From an uncultured Acidobacteriota bacterium (GTDB lineage: Bacteria; Acidobacteriota; Terriglobia; Terriglobales; Acidobacteriaceae), in contig CAILAC010000010.1 in assembly GCA_903832055.1 (NCBI GenBank), positions 372,001-436,000 of the forward strand: DNA of 64,000 bases, in the 5' to 3' direction. Below the pieces are notes generated by a model, which had not been told where the DNA came from, ran no database searches, and saw nothing but the letters and a program-made list of their open reading frames with translations. This document shows positions 34,188 to 43,727 of this stretch, in pieces. A program made the position numbers and the translations under genes. Every line of letters begins with the position of its first letter. The stretch's first letter is position 1.

Positions 34188-34603
34188 GACACATTCCCCA
34201 CAAGGGGGGGGTGGGGGTATTTTGAACAAAATTGACGCCAAACGATTGATTATGAATGGCTTACGAGGTGGTTACCAGGCGTATTTTGTGCGCTTTTGTA
34301 CCACTTTCAGCTTTGCACCGAGCCCGTTTTGCGGTGGAACGGGTGCAGGAACGGGGCCAACGCAATCAAACATCCCCAGTTTACTGGAGGTGGGCTTAAT
34401 TCTACGCAAACGCGAACCCCTCTCAATGACGGGGGGGGGTTCGGTTTGAACCTTTGGAGTTTTAGGGCTCAGCCGGATGGTGCGCTTGCCATGCCGGGCG
34501 GGAATGTGCAGGGACAGGGCGGGCGGAAACGCGATAGCATGAGGGTTACGTTTGAACGATTTATTCGACCTTTGATGAGAAAGACTGCGACGGGAAAAAC
34601 TGC

Positions 34604-36511
34604 GTGCCAACACTGAAGGAACTTTTTGATGACCGGCCTGTGCTCTGCGACGGTGCGATGGGAACGGTGCTCTACGGCCGTGGCGTGTTTATCAATCGCT
34701 GCTACGACGAGCTGAATTTGTCTGACCCGGCGTTGATACTGGCGGTGCATGAGGAGTACTTGCAGGGCGGCGCAGAGATTCTGGAGACGAACACATTTGG
34801 TGCGAACCGCTTTCGGCTGGCGCGGCATGGGCTGGCGAGCCGGACAGCGGAGATCAACGCAGCCGGTGTACGGCTGGCGCGCGAAGCTGTCGAGCACCTG
34901 AAGGACAAGCAGGCCGGCGAGGCATGGGTGGCGGGGTCTATCGGACCGCTCGGGGTGCGGCTGGAGCCTCTGGGCAAGGTTGGCCTCGACGAGGCGCGGG
35001 CGGCGTTTGCGGAGCAGATTGAGGCTCTGGCCGGGGCCGGAGCGGATCTGCTGATGATTGAGACGATGCCGGCGCTGAACGAAGCGCGGGAGGCGCTGCT
35101 GGCGGCCCGTGAGACTGCTCCGGAACTGCCTGTCTTTGTCATGGTGACGGTGGATGACGATGGCAACTGCCTGGATGGGTCTTCTCCAGAGCAGGCGGCG
35201 GCGCTGCTGACGGAGTGGGGTGCGGACGCAATTGGCTGCAACTGTTCGACGGGGCCTTCGACGGTGCTGACGGCAATTGAGGCGATGCGGGGCGCGACTT
35301 CCCTTCCCCTGGTGGCGATGCCCAATGCAGGTATGCCGCGGGCGGTGGAGGGACGGAACATTTATCTCTGTTCACCGGAGTACATGGCGAGCTTTGCGCG
35401 CAAGGCGATCAAGGCTGGTGCGCAGTTTGTGGGTGGGTGCTGCGGGACGACCCCAAACCATATTCGCGCGATGAAGTCGGCAATGCGGGCGATTGAGGCG
35501 CAGACGAGAAATGAGGCGCTCTCGACCGCGGGAGGCGAGGTGAGCAGCAAAGCAGGCGCAGCCCAGTCGACGAAGGAGATTCCGCCGGCTCCGCTGGCGG
35601 AGCGCTCAAAGATTGGTGCGCTGCTGGCTGCGGGGACGTTTATCTCGCTGGTCGAGATCGTGCCACCCCGGGGGATTGATTGCAGCAAGGAGATTGAGGG
35701 CGCGCGGTTGCTGGCATCGCTGGGGGTGCATGCGATCAATGTGCCGGATTCGCCGCGGGCCTCGGCGCGGATGAGCGCACAGAGCTTGTGCATCCAGATT
35801 CAGCAACATACGGGCATTGAGACGGTGCTGCATTACACCTGCCGGGACCGCAATGTTTTGAGCATTCAGTCGGACCTGCTGGGGGCTTCGTCGATCGGGC
35901 TGCACAATATTCTGTGCCTGACGGGTGATCCACCGAAGCTGGGAAATTACCCGGACGCGACGGCAGTGTTTGATGTGGATGCGATTGGGCTGGTGAATAT
36001 TGTGCGGCGACTGAATCATGGGCTGGATATTGGGTCCAATTCGATTGGCGCCTCGACAAACTTCACGATTGGCGTGGCGGCGAACCCCGGGGTGCCGGAT
36101 ATTGAGCAGGAGCTGCGGCGGTTTGCGTGGAAGGTGGAGGCGGGGGCGGAGTACGCGATTACACAGCCGGTTTTTGACATGCGGCTGCTGGAGAGCTTTT
36201 TGCGGCGGATTGAGGAGTTTCGGATTCCGGTCATTGCGGGCATCTGGCCGCTGACGAGTTTGCGGAATGCGGAGTTCATGAAGAATGACTTGCGGGTTTC
36301 AATGCCTGAGGCGGTGATGCTGCGGATGGCGCAGGCAGAGACGCCTGAGGCGGCGCGGCGCGAGGGCGTCAACATTGCCCGCGAGATGCTGCATGAGGCG
36401 CACCCGATGGTGCAGGGCGTGCAGGTAAGCGCGCCGTTTGGGCGCTACGCGCTGGCAGCGGAAGTGATTGCGTCGGTTCTGCCGCAGAGCGCGGAACCGG
36501 TTCGTTCATAA
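34604..36511 (+). CDS. bifunctional homocysteine S-methyltransferase / methylenetetrahydrofolate reductase
   Basis: The N-terminal half (residues 1-300) is a homocysteine methyltransferase barrel with CDGAMGTVLY and zinc cysteines in GCNCSTGP and VGGCCGTTPNHI. The C-terminal half (about 335-630) is a flavin-dependent MTHFR with LVEIVPPRGID, HYTCRDRN, ILCLTGDPP and EYAITQPVFD. The same fusion is known as YitJ in Bacillus. It couples 5-methyl-THF formation with methionine synthesis or recycling. Translation starts at GTG. xseB follows after 30 bases, so co-transcription is likely though functionally unrelated. Confidence 0.9.
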   Translation: MPTLKELFDDRPVLCDGAMGTVLYGRGVFINRCYDELNLSDPALILAVHEEYLQGGAEILETNTFGANRFRLARHGLASRTAEINAAGVRLAREAVEHLKDKQAGEAWVAGSIGPLGVRLEPLGKVGLDEARAAFAEQIEALAGAGADLLMIETMPALNEAREALLAARETAPELPVFVMVTVDDDGNCLDGSSPEQAAALLTEWGADAIGCNCSTGPSTVLTAIEAMRGATSLPLVAMPNAGMPRAVEGRNIYLCSPEYMASFARKAIKAGAQFVGGCCGTTPNHIRAMKSAMRAIEAQTRNEALSTAGGEVSSKAGAAQSTKEIPPAPLAERSKIGALLAAGTFISLVEIVPPRGIDCSKEIEGARLLASLGVHAINVPDSPRASARMSAQSLCIQIQQHTGIETVLHYTCRDRNVLSIQSDLLGASSIGLHNILCLTGDPPKLGNYPDATAVFDVDAIGLVNIVRRLNHGLDIGSNSIGASTNFTIGVAANPGVPDIEQELRRFAWKVEAGAEYAITQPVFDMRLLESFLRRIEEFRIPVIAGIWPLTSLRNAEFMKNDLRVSMPEAVMLRMAQAETPEAARREGVNIAREMLHEAHPMVQGVQVSAPFGRYALAAEVIASVLPQSAEPVRS

Positions 36512-36541
36512 ACGGTTTGGATAGAGGAGCGGTCAACCGGA

Positions 36542-36763
36542 ATGGCTAAATTTGAAGAGTCTCTCAAAAAACTGGAAAACATCGTCTCGCAACTGGAAGA
36601 GGGCGACCTGCCGCTGGAAGAGTCACTGAAGCTCTTTGAAGAGGGCATCGGGCTATCGGCGACCTGCAAGCAGGAACTCGACGCGGCCGAAGGTAAAGTG
36701 GAGATGCTGGTGAAGCAGCGCGACGGCAGCCAAAAGACTGAACCCTTTTTAGCAAGCAACTGA
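36542..36763 (+). CDS. xseB: exodeoxyribonuclease VII small subunit
   Basis: A 73-residue helical protein with the family pattern FEESLKKLENIVSQLEEGDLPLEESLKLFEEGI, matching XseB in full length. It binds the large subunit XseA, not present here, to form exonuclease VII, which degrades single-stranded DNA. It lies between the methyltransferase fusion and the SDR gene on the same strand, with short gaps on both sides. Confidence 0.93.
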   Translation: MAKFEESLKKLENIVSQLEEGDLPLEESLKLFEEGIGLSATCKQELDAAEGKVEMLVKQRDGSQKTEPFLASN

Positions 36764-36782
36764 AGTCTGAAAGGCGATTGAG

Positions 36783-37553
36783 ATGAGTGAGATGGCGAAA
36801 GATGGGGCGTTCAGGCTGGACGGGTTGCATGCGCTGGTAACGGGCGGAGCGAGCGGCATTGGCGAGGCTACGGCGAAGGAGCTGGCGCGGGCCGGGGCGT
36901 TTGTCTGGATTGCCGATATCAACCTGACGGCGGCTGAGGCGCTGGCGGCGACGCTGGGCAATGCGCAGGCAGTGCGCATGGATGTGACTTCAGCGGCGTC
37001 AATTGACGCGGCGGCTCAGCAACTGCCGCAATTGGACATTCTGGTGAACAATGCCGGAATTGGGCATGTGGGCGACGTGTTGACGACGCAGGCTGAGGAT
37101 TTTGACCGGCTGATGAATGTGAACGTGAAGTCGGTCTTCCTGGTGACGCAGCGATTGTTGCCGCTGCTGCTGGCGAGCCCGGCCAAAGGCTGCATTGTGA
37201 ATATCGGGTCAGTGGCGGGGATGATCGGGATTCGGCAGCGCTTTGCGTATTGCACGAGCAAGGGCGCGGTGCTGGCGATGACGCGGCAGTTGGCGGTGGA
37301 GTATGCGAAGGAGCTGCGAGTGAACGCGATCTGCCCAGGGACGGTGGAGACTCCGTTTGTGGAGGGCTACCTGGACAAGTACCACGCGCATGAGAAGGAA
37401 AAGATTCGCGAGGAGCTGAAGGCGCGGCAACCGATGGGCAGGCTGGGCCAGCCGAACGAGGTTGCCTCGATGGTGCGGTATCTGGCCTCGCCTGAGGCTG
37501 GGTTTATCAGCGGGTCTCTCTTCACCCTGGATGGCGGATGGACTGCGGCGTAG
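36783..37553 (+). CDS. SDR oxidoreductase, candidate 2-keto-3-deoxy-L-fuconate dehydrogenase
   Basis: A classical 256-residue short-chain dehydrogenase: TGGASGIGEA cofactor loop, NNAG, the catalytic Ser in NIGSVAG and YCTSK for the Tyr/Lys pair, ending in FTLDGGW. An acidic residue after the second strand (ADI) favours NAD. The C-terminal stretch RQPMGRLGQPNEVASMVRYLAS resembles the family acting on 2-keto-3-deoxy sugar acids. The convergent neighbours encode a FucP-type symporter and an amidohydrolase-type lactonase, which supports L-fuconate catabolism. Substrate remains inference; it could act on another sugar acid. Confidence 0.8.
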   Translation: MSEMAKDGAFRLDGLHALVTGGASGIGEATAKELARAGAFVWIADINLTAAEALAATLGNAQAVRMDVTSAASIDAAAQQLPQLDILVNNAGIGHVGDVLTTQAEDFDRLMNVNVKSVFLVTQRLLPLLLASPAKGCIVNIGSVAGMIGIRQRFAYCTSKGAVLAMTRQLAVEYAKELRVNAICPGTVETPFVEGYLDKYHAHEKEKIREELKARQPMGRLGQPNEVASMVRYLASPEAGFISGSLFTLDGGWTAA

Positions 37554-37571
37554 CCCGATCAGCGTCGCCGG

Positions 37572-38888
37572 CTATTCGTCGACATCCGCCAGTCGCGGCT
37601 GAGAGCGCATGAAAGCGTAGAAAGCGATGCCCGCGAAACAAAGCGCGGGAACGGTGTAGGCCATGCCGAGACCGGAGCTATCCGCGAGCTTGCCCATGAC
37701 GGGAGTCAGTGCTGCGCCTCCAATAATCGACATGACGAGCAGAGAGCCGCCGGTTTTGGTGTGCGTTCCGAGGCCCTTGATGCCGAGGGCAAAGATGGTG
37801 GGGAACATCATGGACATGAAGAAGCTCATGGTCATGAGGCATCCGACGCCGATCCAGCCGGGTCGAAGGGCCGCAGCAGTCGCAAGCACGGCATTAAGCA
37901 CTCCAAATGCACCCAGAAGCTGATGCGCCGGAAAGTACCGAAGCAGCGCGGTTGAGACGAAGCGTCCGGCGGTGAAGATGGCGAGCGAACCGGTGAGCCA
38001 CAGGCCAGCGCTGCGTTCGGCGAGGCCGGTGTAGTTTTGCACGTAGGAGATGAGATAGCTCCAGGTGCCGACCTGCGCACCAACGTAGAGAAACTGCGCG
38101 AGGACGGACCAGACGAAGTGGCGGCGCTTCCAGACGGGGCGGGTGTGGTCTTTGGCGAGGGTGGCGCGGGAGTAGTCGAGCCCGGTATGCGGAAAAGGCG
38201 TTCGCGCGATGAGGACCGCCCAAATGAGCACTACTGCACCGATGACCAGATAGGGCACGATGACGCGGAGGGTTTCTGAGCGGAGGTAGTCCTGATACTG
38301 ATGCTGGGCCTGGAGGGCGGCGATCTGGGCTGGTTTGAGTTCAATGCCAGAGAAGATGAAGCGGCTGCCGACGAGCACGGCGGAGATGCTGCCGAGGGGA
38401 TTGAAGGACTGGGCCAGGTTGAGGCGCTGCTCTGATGATCCGGCGTCGCCCATCTGGACGATGAAGGGGCTGGCGGCGGTTTCGAGGAATGCGAGGCCGC
38501 TGGCGATGACGAAGAGCGCGGTGAGAAAGAACCAGTACTGGCCGACGATGGCGGCGGGCCAGAAGAGGAAGCATCCGACACCGTAGAGGCAGAGCCCGGT
38601 GATGATGCCGGTTTTGTATCCAGCGCGGCGCATGAGCATGCCGGCGGGCATGGCGAGCAGGAAGTAACCCATGTAGAAGGCGGATTGAACGAGGCCGGCC
38701 TGGAGGCGGTTGATTTCAAACGACTTCATGAACTGGCGGATGAGGATGTCGTTGAGATTATTGGGGATGCCCCAGAGAAAGAACAAAGCTGTGACAAGGA
38801 CAAACGGCAGCATGCGGCCCGCGGGGATGATGGGCTGATTGGACTTGGTGCCGCTGTTGGAGACGGAGACAGATGTATTCAGGCTCAT
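37572..38888 (-). CDS. fucP: FucP-type sugar:H+ symporter (MFS)
   Basis: A 438-residue MFS transporter with twelve predicted helices. The N-terminal FFLWGIPNNLNDILIRQFMKSF and the conserved ETAASPFIVQMGD and LNLAQSFNPLGS stretches are those of the L-fucose:H+ symporter family. It should import L-fucose or a related sugar across the inner membrane. It is just upstream of, and on the same strand as, nothing but follows the lactonase gene by 25 bases, so the two form an operon. It converges with the SDR gene, 18 bases apart. Confidence 0.85.
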   Translation of the reverse strand: MSLNTSVSVSNSGTKSNQPIIPAGRMLPFVLVTALFFLWGIPNNLNDILIRQFMKSFEINRLQAGLVQSAFYMGYFLLAMPAGMLMRRAGYKTGIITGLCLYGVGCFLFWPAAIVGQYWFFLTALFVIASGLAFLETAASPFIVQMGDAGSSEQRLNLAQSFNPLGSISAVLVGSRFIFSGIELKPAQIAALQAQHQYQDYLRSETLRVIVPYLVIGAVVLIWAVLIARTPFPHTGLDYSRATLAKDHTRPVWKRRHFVWSVLAQFLYVGAQVGTWSYLISYVQNYTGLAERSAGLWLTGSLAIFTAGRFVSTALLRYFPAHQLLGAFGVLNAVLATAAALRPGWIGVGCLMTMSFFMSMMFPTIFALGIKGLGTHTKTGGSLLVMSIIGGAALTPVMGKLADSSGLGMAYTVPALCFAGIAFYAFMRSQPRLADVDE

Positions 38889-38913
38889 TCGACCTCAGGT
38901 GTAGATGTTGTGT

Positions 38914-39774
38914 TTAGTTCAACTTGTAAAAGCTGGCGGCATTTCCGCCGAGAATTGCCTGCTGTTCGTGCGGGCTTAGTCTGGCGATGAATTCATTGAC
39001 GACCTGGAGCCAGCGCGTGTAGGTGGCGGCGACGGTGCAGACGGGCCAGTCGGAGCCGAAGAGGAGGCGCTGGGGGCCGAAGGCTTCGAGGGCGGTTTCC
39101 ATGTAGGGGCGGAGATCGGCGGGGGACCAGGCGCGGAAATCGGCTTCGGTGACCAGGCCGGAGAGCTTGCAGGAGACGTGGGGGCGGCGGGCGAGTTCGA
39201 TGAGGTTGCTGCGCCAGGGTTCGAGGGCGGCGGCGGCGATGAGGGGCTTGGCTAGGTGATCGAGGACGAAGGGCTGCGAGGGGTGGCGGTCAACGAATTC
39301 GATGGCGGCGGGGAGCTGGTGCTCAAGGACGAGGACGTCGTACGTGAGGCCGTATCGACGGAGCAGGCTGATGCCGGCGTTGAAGTCGTCGCGGAGCATG
39401 AAGGCGTCGGGCTCGGCCTGGAGGATGTGGCGGAGGCCCTTGAGTTTTGGGTTCGCAGAGGCTTCGTCGAGGAGCGGCTGAATGTTTGCGTCGGCGAGGG
39501 GGAGCCAGCCGACTACGCCGGCGATCCAGTCATTTTCAGCGGCGAGGGAGAGGAGCCAGGTGGTTTCCTCAATGGATTGGCGGGCCTGAACGGCGACTGT
39601 GCGGTCGATGCCGGATTGCTGGAGCAGAGGCGCTAGGTCGGTGGGGGTAAAGTCGCGGCGGATCGCGGCCATGTCATCGCTGATCCAGCCGAAGTCAGCG
39701 GGCGTGTAGGACCAGAAGTGCTGGTGGGCATCGACGGTGAGCGGTGCTCGCGGGGTAGGAATTTCATGGGACAT
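38914..39774 (-). CDS. amidohydrolase-2 family lactonase, candidate L-fuconolactonase
   Basis: A 286-residue TIM-barrel hydrolase with the metal-binding DAHQHFW at the N-terminus, KGLRHILQ in the centre, CKLSGLVTEADF, and the catalytic Asp in LLFGSDWPVC. This subgroup includes L-fucono- and L-rhamnono-lactonases and PDC hydrolase. The FucP-type gene 25 bases downstream favours L-fuconolactone. I take the ATG at 39774 (MSHEIP); upstream Mets at 39795 and 39786 are possible. It is divergent from the GH5-like gene. Confidence 0.83.
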   Translation of the reverse strand: MSHEIPTPRAPLTVDAHQHFWSYTPADFGWISDDMAAIRRDFTPTDLAPLLQQSGIDRTVAVQARQSIEETTWLLSLAAENDWIAGVVGWLPLADANIQPLLDEASANPKLKGLRHILQAEPDAFMLRDDFNAGISLLRRYGLTYDVLVLEHQLPAAIEFVDRHPSQPFVLDHLAKPLIAAAALEPWRSNLIELARRPHVSCKLSGLVTEADFRAWSPADLRPYMETALEAFGPQRLLFGSDWPVCTVAATYTRWLQVVNEFIARLSPHEQQAILGGNAASFYKLN

Positions 39775-39874
39775 GGGCCTCGCCATCGTAACCAATCATG
39801 GGCGGGCTTGGCTATGGTATTCTCCGCGATGTTGGCGTGGGTAAACCGGGCTGCTTTTTCAGGAGAATACAGAG

Positions 39875-41011
39875 ATGAATTGTCGCTTCAATTTGCGCAA
39901 GATGATTGCTGTCATGGCTTTGGCTTTTTCTTTTGTGGCGGTGCAATCAGCCGAGGCGCGGGAACGCTGGACCAACGCTGAGGCGAAGGCGTGGGCTGGG
40001 CATCAGCCGTGGGCGACGGGCGGGAATTTTCTGCCTTCAAATGCCATCAACCAGCTGGAGATGTGGCAGCCGGAGACCTTTGACCCGGTGACGATTGACC
40101 GCGAACTGGGCTATGCCGAGGGCGTGGGAATGAAGACGATGCGGGTCTTTTTGCATGACCTGCTGTGGAAGCAGGATGCGCCGGGGTTCACGAAGCGCAT
40201 TGACCAGTTTTTGGCGATTGCGGCGAAGCATCATATTCGCCCGGTGCTGGTGTTTTTTGATTCGTGCTGGGACCCGTACCCGGTGCTGGGGCCGCAGCAT
40301 CCGCCGATTCCAGGGGTGCACAACTCGGGATGGGTGCAGAGCCCTGGGAGAGTGGCACTGATGGACCCGGCGGAGGAGCCGCGGTTTGAGGCGTACATCA
40401 AGGGCGTGATTGGCGCGTTTGCCAAGGATGACCGCATTTTGGCGTGGGACCTGTGGAATGAGCCGGACAACACGAATGGCGGGCAGTACCACCGCGAGGA
40501 CCCTCCGAATAAGGCGGCGCGGGTGGCGGAGCTGCTGCCGAAGGTGTTTGCGTGGGCGCGGGCGGCGAATCCGACGCAGCCTGTGACGAGCGGCATCTGG
40601 CAGGGGGATTGGTCGAGTGTGGAGACGATGAATGCGGTGGGGCGGATTCAGGTGACGGAATCGGACATTATCAGCTTTCACAACTACGGCTGGCCGGAGG
40701 AATTTGAGAGCAAGATTGTGCAACTGGAGAAGCTGGACCGGCCGCTGCTGTGCACCGAATATATGGCGCGGGGGGCGGGCAGCACGTTTGACACGATTTT
40801 GCCGATTGCCTACAAGCACCATGTGGGGGCGATCAACTGGGGGCTGGTGGTGGGCAAGAGCCAGACGAATATGCCGTGGGATTCGTGGGACAGACCGTAT
40901 GTGCTGGCGCCGCCGACGCTGTGGTTTCATGATGTGTTTTATGCGGACGGGAAGCCGTACCGGTTGCGGGAGGCGGAGTTGTTGCGGGAGTGGAATTCTA
41001 AGCGGGATTGA
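39875..41011 (+). CDS. secreted GH5-like glycoside hydrolase
   Basis: A signal peptide (MIAVMALAFSFVAVQSAEA) is followed by a TIM-barrel of the GH-A clan. WDLWNEPDN carries the probable acid/base Glu and LLCTEYMARG the nucleophile Glu; the aromatic strand end INWGLVVGK is also typical. Length (378) fits a single catalytic domain with no carbohydrate-binding module. It probably cuts a beta-linked plant or microbial polysaccharide in the periplasm or outside. Its position beside the presumed fucose genes hints at a related glycan. Confidence 0.82.
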   Translation: MNCRFNLRKMIAVMALAFSFVAVQSAEARERWTNAEAKAWAGHQPWATGGNFLPSNAINQLEMWQPETFDPVTIDRELGYAEGVGMKTMRVFLHDLLWKQDAPGFTKRIDQFLAIAAKHHIRPVLVFFDSCWDPYPVLGPQHPPIPGVHNSGWVQSPGRVALMDPAEEPRFEAYIKGVIGAFAKDDRILAWDLWNEPDNTNGGQYHREDPPNKAARVAELLPKVFAWARAANPTQPVTSGIWQGDWSSVETMNAVGRIQVTESDIISFHNYGWPEEFESKIVQLEKLDRPLLCTEYMARGAGSTFDTILPIAYKHHVGAINWGLVVGKSQTNMPWDSWDRPYVLAPPTLWFHDVFYADGKPYRLREAELLREWNSKRD

Positions 41012-41255
41012 GGGGTGGTGGGGCTGATGGCAGCTAATCGTGTCTAAGGCAACTGGGGCGGAGTCTCGCCGCGGTTGCTGGGGATTGGCTTGGGGCGCCG
41101 ATCTCTAGAACATTCGCGAGCGGGCTTGTGGGGTGTTGCGGTTGCTAGGGTGATTGGTAGAGGTCAGGTTGAAAAATTAGATAGAGGAAGCCAGATTTCC
41201 AATCTGACGATTGATTCTTACAATCGAACTTACTCTCTGACTAAAGGTTCGTCAG

Positions 41256-42077
41256 TCAATATCTCGTCTTTAGATACTTAACCACTTCAAACCGCTGAAT
41301 ATACGGTTGCTGCATCACATCGTTCATCAAATCCCAATAACACGACTTTCCCACGTCAGAAGTTATATCAGCCGGATAATGATACTCATAAGTGTTCAGG
41401 CGCAATCCCTCGTCATATCGATTTTCTACGCAATGCGCTCTGACGGGAGCAGCATATGAATAAATTCCCCATCGGATATTGTTCAAAAACTCTGCGATGG
41501 TAGAAGAATGATAGTGAAAGACGTCGTGGTAAAATTGCGTTCGAAAATCTTGAAGGGCGAGGACGCACTTATCATCAGAGATAGATTGACCGTTTTCGGC
41601 AAACACTTCTCTCAGTGTTTTGGCCGCTCCTGTTAGATGTGTAAGGTTGTGCTTTGCGATGTTCCCGCAGATGCGAATGAAGACTGTGCGCTCAATGTTA
41701 AGATCTACTGAAAGCTCTAATGACGGGAACCAACGATTCTGTATTGTGACCTTTTCCGAGAGCCATCTGGCAAACGCGCAAACAGCCTCACTTAGTTCCC
41801 GAATATCCTCAATTTTGCCTATTCTTGGATTTGCACATATCTCTTTCAATCGCTCGAGATAGCACTTATCGCCCATAAAAGGCTTGCTCGGTTTGGACAG
41901 CAAATCGACAAGGATGATATTGAAGAACGCCATATGCGTCATCGTGTTGAACATGACAAGGGTATCAGGGCGGCTGAAGTGAATTGTCATAGTCTCGTGA
42001 TTGACCATGTCCCCGATCATATCGAGCACTACCTTCAGCGTGATGATTTCTTGCTCAAGTGGCGTTAGGTTTTGCAT
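41256..42077 (-). CDS. orphan protein of unknown function, AT-richer than its surroundings
   Basis: I do not recognise this 273-residue protein. It is soluble, mostly helical by eye, with many His, Asn and Ile residues (FYHDVFHYHSSTIAEFLNNI, IAKHNLTHLTGAAKTLREVF) and no signal peptide. The DNA is visibly less GC-rich than both neighbours and uses AT-ending codons freely, which suggests recent transfer. It stands alone between the GH5-like gene and the nuo operon, with no mobility gene. The HxxxHN-like pattern could be a helical nucleotide- or RNA-binding fold, but this is speculation. Confidence 0.65.
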   Translation of the reverse strand: MQNLTPLEQEIITLKVVLDMIGDMVNHETMTIHFSRPDTLVMFNTMTHMAFFNIILVDLLSKPSKPFMGDKCYLERLKEICANPRIGKIEDIRELSEAVCAFARWLSEKVTIQNRWFPSLELSVDLNIERTVFIRICGNIAKHNLTHLTGAAKTLREVFAENGQSISDDKCVLALQDFRTQFYHDVFHYHSSTIAEFLNNIRWGIYSYAAPVRAHCVENRYDEGLRLNTYEYHYPADITSDVGKSCYWDLMNDVMQQPYIQRFEVVKYLKTRY

Positions 42078-42256
42078 ATTTCAAATGACATCTTTCCGCA
42101 CCCAATATTTCCTCAATCCCACTATATGACTTCACCGCAAAAAGACGGACGGCGCATCTTTTGCCACCTGACCACTACCTCACTAAAGCAAGTGTCCCTT
42201 CTGCAAGTGCATTTGCTCGAAGGGTGGGAGATAACCTTAGGTGATCTGCTGACTGC

Positions 42257-43726
42257 TCACCCGAGTGGAATCCAACTTGCGAGGGCGGCGGGGAAGAGGC
42301 CGAGGGCTACGACTGCGGCTGTGATGAGGACGAGGGTGGCGAGTTCGAGGGGGGAGACTTCGAGAGGCTCTTCGTTTGTGGGCTTGAGGACGTAGATGCG
42401 TTTGAGGACTTGCAGGTAGTAGTAGAGTGAGACGGCGCTGGCGGCGAGGGCGGCGGCTACGAAGCCGAGGCCCCAGACGGTGGTGGACGGGGCGCGGAGG
42501 ACGGCGGCGAAGAGGTTGAACTTGGCCCAGAAGCCGACCAGCGGGGGGATTCCGGCGAGGGAGAGCAGGAAGACGAGCATGGTTCCGGCGAGGAGCGGGT
42601 TGCGGCGGCTGAGGCCGGCGAAGGCGTCGAGATTGTCAGAACCGGTTGTACGCTCGACGATGGCGATGACGCCGAAGGCTCCGATGGTGGTGAGGGCGTA
42701 GGTGAGCGCGTAGTAGAGGACGGCTGTGCCTGATTGCGGCGTGTTGGCGGCGATGCCGAGGAGCATGTATCCGGCATGGGCTATGGCGGAGTAGGCGAGC
42801 AGGCGGCGGACGCTGGTCTGGACGAGGGCGGCGAGGTTGCCGAGCAGGATGGAGGCCGCTGCCATGGTCAGGAGTAGGACAGTCCACGAAGCGCCCTGTG
42901 AGGAGGCCTGTGAGGAGGCCGCGGCGGGGACGACTGCCGTGGTGACGGCGACGAGTACGGCGAAGCTAGCGACCTTGGAGCCGGAGGCGATGAGGGCGGT
43001 GACGGGCGCGGGCGCTCCCTGATAGGTGTCTGGGGCCCAGAGATGGAAGGGTACGGCGGCGACCTTGAAGCCGAGGCCGGCGGCGACCATGACGAGGGCG
43101 ACGATGAGCAGCGGGGTGACGCCCTGGGTGGCCAGCGAGGCTGCGATTTCGGCGAGGTTGGTGGAGCCGGTGAGGCCGTAAAGGTAGGTGAATCCAAAGA
43201 GCATGAGCGCGGCGGACATGCCGCCGAAGAGGCAATACTTGAGGGCTGCTTCAGCGGACTGGGCGGAGCTTTTGCTGAAGGCGGTGAGGATGTAGAGGGA
43301 GAGGCTGAGGAGTTCGAGGGCGATGAAGATGAGGAGCAGATCGCGGGCGGCGGTGACGAGCAGCATGCCGGTGGTGGCGAGGAGGACGACGGTGACGAAT
43401 TCGCCGGGATTGCGGGAGAAGCGGGCCTTGAAGCTGAGCAGCAGGACGAGCGCGGTGAGGAGGAGGATGCCGATTTGCGCGGCGACGACGATTGGCGAGG
43501 ACACGAGGGCTGCTGTATTTGAGGTGAATTGCGGGCAGCAGACGAGGCAGATGGCGGCGGCGAGTGAGCCGATGACTCCGAGAACGCAGGCGGCGGTCAT
43601 GCGGGTAGACTGCGCGCTCTTGCGGAGAAATCCGAGATCGACGAGGAGGATAAGGAGCGAGAAGACCTCGAGGATGGTCTCGGGGAGGGTGAGCTGGAAG
43701 AGGCTGGCGTAATTCAGCGAATTCAT
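42257..43726 (-). CDS. nuoN: NADH-quinone oxidoreductase subunit N
   Basis: A 489-residue antiporter-like membrane subunit with about 14 helices. The conserved lysine region is seen in GFKVAAVPFHLWAPDTYQGAPAPVTALIASGSK, and a Glu in IALELLSLSLYIL. It is the last gene of the nuo operon, one base after the second nuoM. NuoN forms one of the proton channels nearest the quinone module. Length is normal. Confidence 0.95.
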   Translation of the reverse strand: MNSLNYASLFQLTLPETILEVFSLLILLVDLGFLRKSAQSTRMTAACVLGVIGSLAAAICLVCCPQFTSNTAALVSSPIVVAAQIGILLLTALVLLLSFKARFSRNPGEFVTVVLLATTGMLLVTAARDLLLIFIALELLSLSLYILTAFSKSSAQSAEAALKYCLFGGMSAALMLFGFTYLYGLTGSTNLAEIAASLATQGVTPLLIVALVMVAAGLGFKVAAVPFHLWAPDTYQGAPAPVTALIASGSKVASFAVLVAVTTAVVPAAASSQASSQGASWTVLLLTMAAASILLGNLAALVQTSVRRLLAYSAIAHAGYMLLGIAANTPQSGTAVLYYALTYALTTIGAFGVIAIVERTTGSDNLDAFAGLSRRNPLLAGTMLVFLLSLAGIPPLVGFWAKFNLFAAVLRAPSTTVWGLGFVAAALAASAVSLYYYLQVLKRIYVLKPTNEEPLEVSPLELATLVLITAAVVALGLFPAALASWIPLG

Positions 43727-43727
43727 C

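Larger units (their letters stand above)
33854..34603. other. 750-base gene-poor region
   Basis: No ORF here has plausible coding character; those in the track run through repeats. It contains the 13-bp tandem array at 34058-34148, a 15-bp pair at 34158-34187, G runs at about 34206-34220 and 34431-34439, and a possible hairpin CGAACCCC / GGGGTTCG at 34413-34443. The promoter for the methyltransferase gene presumably lies near its end. Confidence 0.6.

Noticed and set aside
34003-34449. ORF across the repeat array upstream of the methyltransferase fusion
   Set aside because: Formed by the 13-bp repeat and G runs; no ribosome site or domain.
40037-40930. 297-aa minus-strand ORF inside the GH5-like gene
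   Set aside because: Arg/His/Pro-rich shadow; the plus-strand gene has a signal peptide and catalytic glutamates.
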